Assembly: GCF_034932105.1 (NCBI RefSeq) | Contig: NZ_JAYGIG010000006.1 | Location: forward strand, 1-64,000 | DNA: 64,000 nucleotides | Reading direction: 5' to 3' | From: Leptothoe sp034932105 | GTDB lineage: Bacteria > Cyanobacteriota > Cyanobacteriia > Phormidesmidales > Phormidesmidaceae | Translations under genes and position numbers: made by a program | Part shown: piece after piece, positions 59,091 through 64,000 of the stretch | How the letters are laid out: every line of letters starts with the position of its first letter | How positions within the stretch are numbered: position 1 is the stretch's first letter | The notes under the pieces: model-generated | The model's database searches: none | What the model was told of the DNA's origin: nothing | What the model saw: only the letters and a program-made list of their open reading frames with translations

Positions 59091-60089
59091 TTACGAGTAC
59101 TTTTTCTGAAGCATTATGTACATAAATATACCATCTCTATAATGCTCCTTCAGCTCCATTGCAGCTTGTTCAGCCAGAAGTTGGCGAGACCGTCCTAGAA
59201 AGAAGAACACATGAAAACGAGTATACTCATACATGTATTCAAAACATGGAGTGGCATGGACCATTGAGCCTTCGTCTTTTAAGATAGCCTTCATTTTTAG
59301 GATGTCTGCTATTGGATCCTGAAGGTGTTCAAGGACGTTATTGGAAAAAATGCCATCAAAATTGTGGTTGGAGAGCTGATTTTCATCTTGGATGTAGAGA
59401 TCTGTATCCGTTGATGGTGGTGAAAATGGATCGTAGCCTAAAACATTCCATCCTTCTGCTCGTAAGATTTGCAAAGTATTAGACCATCTGCCTGCTCCCC
59501 AGTTTAGGTATAGTCCGTTGCGTTTGGGTTTCATCGCATAAAATGCTCTGAGTTCCAGCTGCGTGGAGTCACCCTCTGAATATGCTTGATAATGCCAAAA
59601 ATATTCGCGGCTTAGAGCTTTAGGTGAGAGGTGTAAAATTTTTGTTGGTCCAAAGATGACATCACAGTGAGGGCATTGATAACGTAATAAATCACCTCCT
59701 CCGAAGATACAGTGAGATTCAAACACTTGTAAACTAGTACCTTTAAGATTTTGGTTGCATAGAGGACAGTTTGTAGGAGGTTCCTGTGTGCTTGCCAATT
59801 GGGTCATGAGACCGTCATGTAAGCTCCATTTTGAAAAGATTTGCTGTTGAATCAAATTTTTTTTTAATTCCTGGATTTCCTGACTGAGTTCGGTGAACCT
59901 TTGAAGGACTGGTTCATGGAGCTGTTGAGATTGATTTTGATGTGTTTGAGAGTTATTGGTTTGATGCTGCTCTGGCCGATTTAGGTTTTGACTATTTTGC
60001 AGGCTAAACCGGTTCTTAACCAGTAAAGCAGGGTTAGAAAATGGCTTAAAAAGGCTGCCAAGGAATTGTTTAATCTTTTGCTTAGGCAT
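59091..60089 (-). CDS. Methyltransferase with zinc-ribbon-like Cys motifs and N-terminal coiled coil
   Basis: The 332-residue product has a Gln/Asn-rich start, a coiled coil (LSQEIQELKKNLIQQQ, about 69-84), CPLCNQ and CPHCDV knuckles (about 112-145) and a class I methyltransferase fold with LYLNWGAGRWSNTLQIL, VLGYDPF and FDGIFSNNVLEHLQDP. The order zinc-knuckle then methyltransferase is common for sugar or peptide modifying enzymes in O-antigen loci. The start overlaps the end of wzt by 8 bases and it ends 5 bases before fkbM, so the genes form one operon. Confidence 0.85.
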   Translation of the reverse strand: MPKQKIKQFLGSLFKPFSNPALLVKNRFSLQNSQNLNRPEQHQTNNSQTHQNQSQQLHEPVLQRFTELSQEIQELKKNLIQQQIFSKWSLHDGLMTQLASTQEPPTNCPLCNQNLKGTSLQVFESHCIFGGGDLLRYQCPHCDVIFGPTKILHLSPKALSREYFWHYQAYSEGDSTQLELRAFYAMKPKRNGLYLNWGAGRWSNTLQILRAEGWNVLGYDPFSPPSTDTDLYIQDENQLSNHNFDGIFSNNVLEHLQDPIADILKMKAILKDEGSMVHATPCFEYMYEYTRFHVFFFLGRSRQLLAEQAAMELKEHYRDGIFMYIMLQKKYS

Positions 60090-61335
60090 ATGGGCTGTAA
60101 TGATTCTGTTTATGCTTTTGGATAGCTATTGCCGGTTCAATCCAAGCGCTTCCACCAAAGGGTGTTTTGTCAAGATTGGCAACATTGAAAATCAAAGCTA
60201 GCTCTTGCCATTCGAAGTTATCACTCAACTGTAGTTCTTCGCTTACGAGTGCTACCGCAACAGAGTAACTTCCTGGACCTAAGTTTGTCGAAAAACTAAT
60301 TTCATAGGTTAGTGTTTCTTGTTTCTCTAAGTTATATAAAATCTGTTTAGTATACTGAGTATTAGTGCCGTAGACTTCCTGTCCCAGCCTATCCTTAATC
60401 ATGTAGCCTAATACTAGACTATTTAATGGAGATTCTATCTGGACGTGAATCCTAAGAACTACATTTTCTCCAACGTTAACAAGTTCAACAGGATCGTTGT
60501 TTCTATTGAATAAGGTTACATCAATAATAGATGCCTCACCCGTACCAGAAATAGTTTGAAGCTTACCATTCTGTAAGCTATTCAACCGGATATTGCCACT
60601 GTCTTTATCAGTTAAAATAGCATTGTAATAATCTATCGTCTCATCCGGAGTTCCATCTTTAATTAAGTGACCTTTTTCGATCAAAATAACTCTGTTACAA
60701 AGGCTTTTAATCGCATTAGAGTCATGAGAAACAATCAGTAATGCAGTTCCTTGTTTTTGGAAGTCACGAATCCGACTAAAGCTTTTATGCTGAAAATAAG
60801 CATCACCTACTGATAAAGCTTCATCTATGATGAGAATCTCTGGTCGGAATGCTGTAATTACAGAAAAGGCAACACGCATTTGCATGCCGCTAGAGTAAGT
60901 ATTAACTGGTCTGTCAAAATACTCTCCCACCTCTGCAAAAACTTCTATTTCTGGCATTACGGATTCAATCTCTGCTTGCGAAAAACCCATTAACCCAGCT
61001 GAATGGTAAGCATTTTGGCGTCCTGTGAAATCAGGATTAAATCCCATGCCCAGTTCAAGTATGGCTCCAATGCGTCCACTGACATTGATTTCACCTGTAG
61101 TTGGATGTTGGGTTCCAGTGACCATTTTGAGCAGAGTACTTTTGCCAGCCCCATTTTGGCCAACAATACCGACTGCTTCTCCCGGAGCTAATGAAAACGA
61201 AATATCTTGAAGAACCCAGGTTTCATTGGCAGGCTTAGTCGAGATGTTAAACCAGGACAGAACACGAGCAATTTCAGAGCTATATTGCCTGTAAGCTTTT
61301 CCAACATTAGAAACAACTAATACAGAATCTGTCAT
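60082..61335 (-). CDS. wzt: Polysaccharide ABC exporter ATPase Wzt with C-terminal substrate-type domain
   Basis: The 417-residue product has an ABC ATPase with Walker A VGQNGAGKSTLLKMV, signature NTYSSGMQMRVAFSV and Walker B EILIIDEALSVGDAYF, followed from about residue 255 by a beta-rich domain (VTLFNRNNDPVELVNVGENVVLRI... SLVLGYMIKDRLGQEVYGTNT) as in Wzt proteins of E. coli O8/O9a, where it recognises the methylated chain end. Its presence implies chains finished in the cytoplasm before export. It overlaps wzm by 4 bases and the methyltransferase gene by 8. Confidence 0.94.
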   Translation of the reverse strand: MTDSVLVVSNVGKAYRQYSSEIARVLSWFNISTKPANETWVLQDISFSLAPGEAVGIVGQNGAGKSTLLKMVTGTQHPTTGEINVSGRIGAILELGMGFNPDFTGRQNAYHSAGLMGFSQAEIESVMPEIEVFAEVGEYFDRPVNTYSSGMQMRVAFSVITAFRPEILIIDEALSVGDAYFQHKSFSRIRDFQKQGTALLIVSHDSNAIKSLCNRVILIEKGHLIKDGTPDETIDYYNAILTDKDSGNIRLNSLQNGKLQTISGTGEASIIDVTLFNRNNDPVELVNVGENVVLRIHVQIESPLNSLVLGYMIKDRLGQEVYGTNTQYTKQILYNLEKQETLTYEISFSTNLGPGSYSVAVALVSEELQLSDNFEWQELALIFNVANLDKTPFGGSAWIEPAIAIQKHKQNHYSPYA

Positions 61336-62129
61336 AAGACGTCTACAATCTCGTGTCTGGCTCGACTAAATAAGTCCATTGATACCCTGAGAAGTAACAG
61401 GGAAATGATAAAAATACAGAGCAGGGGACCCCACTCTAGGTCTGTCCCATAAAGTATGGCACTTTGATATGCTCCTACAATCCAGTACATGGGGTTGAAC
61501 TTTATCAAGCTACGTAGTGAAGCTGGCACAATATCTGGCGTATAGACGATGGGTGTGAACCAAAAACTAAGTTGCAGTGCAATCGGCACAATCTGACCGA
61601 TATCACGAATAAACACATTTAATGTGCCGAGAATTAGTCCAATGCCAAGGGCTAAACCTAGCGTGATAATTGTCAAAATTGGAATCCAAAAAACTCTGCC
61701 TCCAGGGACATAACCCATGACGGCACAAACTGTGAGGATTGCCCCAAAGAGAAATGCGTTATTTACAATTGCTGAACCTGTTACGATCAGAGGCAAGCAA
61801 ATTTTGGGAAAGGCCAGTTTTTTTAGCAGATTACCATTGTCTATAAAGACTGTGAGGCAGCGGGTAATAACTTCAGTAAAAAGGTTCCAGGCTAGGGTTC
61901 CGGCGAGTAGATAGATAGCATAGGCGAGCTTATTGTCTGCCATATCTGGTAGGCGACCAGATAACAGCTGCCCTAAAACCAACGCAAAGATGGCAGCTTG
62001 AACTAAGGGATGAATAATCATCCACAATCCACCTAGTCGACTACGGACAAATCGACTGCGGAAATCTACTTTTATGGACGACAGGATAAAGTACCTATAC
62101 TGCCATATTGCCGACATCAATGCTTTCAT
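61332..62129 (-). CDS. wzm: Polysaccharide ABC exporter permease Wzm
   Basis: The 265-residue product has six predicted membrane helices and the ABC-2 permease pattern: FRSRFVRSRLGGLWMIIHPLVQAAIF near the start, an amphipathic connecting segment (FIRDIGQIVPIALQLSFWFTPIVY), and FNPMYWIVGAYQSAILYG. It forms the channel for undecaprenyl-linked polysaccharide with Wzt. It is the first gene of the minus-strand run wzm-wzt-MT-fkbM and is divergent from a GT4 gene, with a short promoter region between. Confidence 0.94.
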   Translation of the reverse strand: MKALMSAIWQYRYFILSSIKVDFRSRFVRSRLGGLWMIIHPLVQAAIFALVLGQLLSGRLPDMADNKLAYAIYLLAGTLAWNLFTEVITRCLTVFIDNGNLLKKLAFPKICLPLIVTGSAIVNNAFLFGAILTVCAVMGYVPGGRVFWIPILTIITLGLALGIGLILGTLNVFIRDIGQIVPIALQLSFWFTPIVYTPDIVPASLRSLIKFNPMYWIVGAYQSAILYGTDLEWGPLLCIFIISLLLLRVSMDLFSRARHEIVDVL

Positions 62130-62220
62130 TGTTCGCTAATTTATAGCTAACCGATGGTATCACGGGTAGTACACTTTCTGCTAGTTCATAGATTTGCTTA
62201 GGCAAGGAATATATGCCGAT

Positions 62221-63297
62221 ATGTCTTCACTATTAGTTAATTTATCTGCACTACTAGAAAAGCCTACGGGGATTAGTGTTTACTCAAAAAATATAGCTTC
62301 GTACTTGCTAGAACTGGAACCTATATTTTTTGCGGCTAATGAAGTTGATAATTTTAAGTGCCAGCCTATTCCTCAAGGTCTATCCCCTCAGTTTGGGGTG
62401 CGAGGACACCTTAAGCGTTTATGGTGGCTGCAATCCAAAATGCCGCACTACTATCGTAAGTTGCAATCTAATCTGATTTTCTCGCCGTTGCCAGAAGCGC
62501 CTCTGTATTCAGACTGTCGCTTTATTGTTACTGTCCACGATCTGATTCCTCTACGCTTTCCTGCGCAATTTTCGGCGCATCTTGTTGGCTATTTTCGTTA
62601 CTACGTTAGGCAAGTGGCCGTTCAAGCGGAACATATTTTCTGTGATTCTGTCGCTACTGCCAATGACTTGACTGAATTTTATGGCATTTCAGCTAGTAAG
62701 ATTACACCTATTTTATTAGCCTATGATAAAGGGCACTTTAAGCCATGTCAGCAAGAACAAAAAAGCTATTTTCTCTATATTGGTAGACAAGACCCTCACA
62801 AAAATTTGCCTAGGTTGATTGAGGCTTTTCAACGAGTTTATCAGGCGAATAAAGGTCTAGAACTATGGCTGGTTGGCCCTAAGGATAAGCGATATACTCC
62901 TATGCTCCTGGAACAGGCAGAGGCAGCAGGGGTGGGGAATAATGTTCGGTTTCTAGACTATGTTGCCTATAATGATTTGCCTAAACTACTGGGCGGAGCT
63001 ATTGCCCTGGTCTTCCCCAGCCTTTGGGAAGGTTTTGGCTTGCCACCATTAGAAGCGATGGCTTGTGGTACCCCCGTGATTACTTCAAACTTGGCTTCTT
63101 TGCCAGAGGTTGTGGGAGATGCGGCTATTTTAATTGATCCCTATAATGTTGATGAGCTTGCTGATGCCATGCATCTGCTTGCCCAGGACGTTCCACTTCA
63201 GACTCAGCTGCGGGCAGCGGGTTTAGCGCGAGCGAAGCAATTCAGTTGGGAAAAGACGGGGCAGCAAACGGCTGAAGTCCTGAAGAGGTTTCTCTGA
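62221..63297 (+). CDS. GT4 glycosyltransferase
   Basis: The 358-residue GT-B enzyme has KPTGISVYSKNI near the start, VTVHDLIPLRFP, FLYIGRQDPHKNLPRLIEAF and FPSLWEGFGLPPLEAMACGTPVITS (E-x7-E), the usual mannosyl- or rhamnosyltransferase pattern of polysaccharide loci. The donor may be GDP-based, as gmd lies next to it. ATG 62221 is preferred; an upstream start at 62194 adds nine residues. It is convergent with gmd. Confidence 0.9.
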   Translation: MSSLLVNLSALLEKPTGISVYSKNIASYLLELEPIFFAANEVDNFKCQPIPQGLSPQFGVRGHLKRLWWLQSKMPHYYRKLQSNLIFSPLPEAPLYSDCRFIVTVHDLIPLRFPAQFSAHLVGYFRYYVRQVAVQAEHIFCDSVATANDLTEFYGISASKITPILLAYDKGHFKPCQQEQKSYFLYIGRQDPHKNLPRLIEAFQRVYQANKGLELWLVGPKDKRYTPMLLEQAEAAGVGNNVRFLDYVAYNDLPKLLGGAIALVFPSLWEGFGLPPLEAMACGTPVITSNLASLPEVVGDAAILIDPYNVDELADAMHLLAQDVPLQTQLRAAGLARAKQFSWEKTGQQTAEVLKRFL

Positions 63298-63335
63298 TTT
63301 CTAAGCTATGGCGCTGTGCACTGTACCTTTCCGGA

Positions 63336-64000
63336 CTACGCAGATTTTGAGGTAGCCTTTGCAGGTTCAATGCCAACTGCGGTTAAGTCGGAATGAATCA
63401 TTAGCTGTACTAGTTCATCAAAGGTTACCGATGGTTGCCAGTTGAGCTGTGTTTGAGCTTTTGTGGGATTGCCAATCAGTAAATCAACTTCTGTGGGTCG
63501 CAAATATCTCTCGTCAAAGGCAACATAGTCTTGCCAACGAAGATTTACATGACCAAAAGCCTTCTCTAAAAACTCTTCTACCGAATGGGTCTCGCCTGTG
63601 GCAACAACATAGTCGTCGGCTTTGTCCTGCTGCAACATCAGCCACATCGCCTTGACATAGTCCTTTGCATAGCCCCAGTCCCGTTTTGCATCTAAGTTAC
63701 CCATATAGAGCTTTTTCTGGGTGCCAGCTACGATTCGAGCTACCGCACGGGTGATTTTTCGGGTCACAAATGTTTCCCCGCGTCTTGGCGACTCATGGTT
63801 GAATAAAATACCGTTACAGGCAAATAAGTCGTAGGATTCGCGGTAGTTGACCGTTTGCCAATGGGCGAACACTTTGGCGCAGGCATAGGGGCTACGGGGA
63901 TAAAATGGCGTGGTCTCCGTTTGAGGCACAGCCTGTACTTTGCCAAACATTTCAGATGACCCAGCCTGGTAAAAGCGCACTTCATTGCTGGTGCGTTGTT
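63336..64000 (-). CDS. gmd: GDP-mannose 4,6-dehydratase, C-terminal two-thirds (runs off the window)
   Basis: The visible part, about 221 residues, has RFYQAGSSEMFGKVQ, TPFYPRSPYACAKVFAHW with the catalytic Tyr-x3-Lys, NHESPRRGETFVTRKITRAV, and MGNLDAKRDWGYAKDYV, all diagnostic of Gmd. The frame stays open to the window edge, so the N-terminal Rossmann part lies beyond it. Gmd turns GDP-mannose into the 4-keto-6-deoxy sugar, the precursor of GDP-fucose or GDP-rhamnose. The GTG at 63980 is internal. It supplies an activated deoxysugar to the locus. Confidence 0.95.
   Translation of the reverse strand, partial: QRTSNEVRFYQAGSSEMFGKVQAVPQTETTPFYPRSPYACAKVFAHWQTVNYRESYDLFACNGILFNHESPRRGETFVTRKITRAVARIVAGTQKKLYMGNLDAKRDWGYAKDYVKAMWLMLQQDKADDYVVATGETHSVEEFLEKAFGHVNLRWQDYVAFDERYLRPTEVDLLIGNPTKAQTQLNWQPSVTFDELVQLMIHSDLTAVGIEPAKATSKSA

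Noticed and set aside
1..64000. tRNA, rRNA and known riboswitches
   Set aside because: I looked in the gene-free stretches for T-loop motifs (GGTTCRANNCC), rRNA blocks and familiar riboswitch cores and found none; a covariance-model search would be needed to be sure.

Overview
This is chromosomal DNA of a phycobilisome-containing cyanobacterium. The evidence is an allophycocyanin/core-linker cluster (apcE-apcA-apcB-apcC), a cyanobacterial ATP synthase operon with both b and b' subunits, a high-light-inducible protein, RpaB, beta-carotene hydroxylase CrtR, a homogentisate phytyltransferase-like protein, a cytochrome b6f PetL subunit, and many copies of the HIP1 palindrome GCGATCGC. ApcE has 896 residues with three linker repeats, which in known cyanobacteria goes with a tricylindrical phycobilisome core. 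Base composition is intermediate over the first 53 kb. I cannot name the genus. I saw no tRNA, rRNA or CRISPR array.

Layout. 1-0.14 kb: the N-terminus of an IS66-type transposase cut by the window edge. 0.7-2.4 kb: a HLIP, and a secreted trypsin-like protease fused to two PPC domains. 2.8-7.6 kb: the phycobilisome core genes on the minus strand, with a methyltransferase gene diverging from apcE. 9.4-15.5 kb: atp1-a-c-b'-b-delta-alpha-gamma, closed by a strong terminator. 15.8-20.7 kb: three conserved unknown genes, an MscS-type channel with a cyclic-nucleotide domain, and radA. 21.1-25.9 kb: rpaB followed by a fatty acid/phospholipid run (plsX, fabH, fabD, plsC), preceded by strikingly phased A-tracts. 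26-31.6 kb: DUF2288, an AI-2E-type exporter, an HPT-like prenyltransferase with an eroded second Asp motif, a 2-hydroxyacid dehydrogenase, CbbY and an archaeal-type kinase. 31.6-38.4 kb (minus): an M48 protease with two DUF74 partners, a conserved unknown, a GT4 similar to pteridine glucosyltransferase, a peptidoglycan-binding/HEAT protein and a DMT exporter. 38.5-48.7 kb: SppA, chorismate mutase, CrtR, pyruvate kinase, and leuD and leuC separated by a GH13 sugar phosphorylase and a Crp/Fnr regulator. petL lies at 48.9 kb.

49-64 kb is a surface-polysaccharide locus: O-antigen ligase, a WbaP-like initiating phosphotransferase, three GT4 glycosyltransferases, a StrS-type aminotransferase, three SAM methyltransferases, a Wzm/Wzt ABC exporter whose ATPase has a long C-terminal domain, and the start of gmd. 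From about 54 kb it turns AT-rich and I see no HIP1 sites beyond about 52 kb, so it is probably an exchangeable island. The combination of a Wzt with a putative cargo-binding C-domain and an FkbM methyltransferase ending in a perfect heptad-repeat coiled coil, encoded by 42-bp tandem repeats, suggests chain capping with a length-measuring coiled coil, analogous to WbdD of E. coli O9a. This is the most interesting hypothesis in the window; it is inference, not proof.
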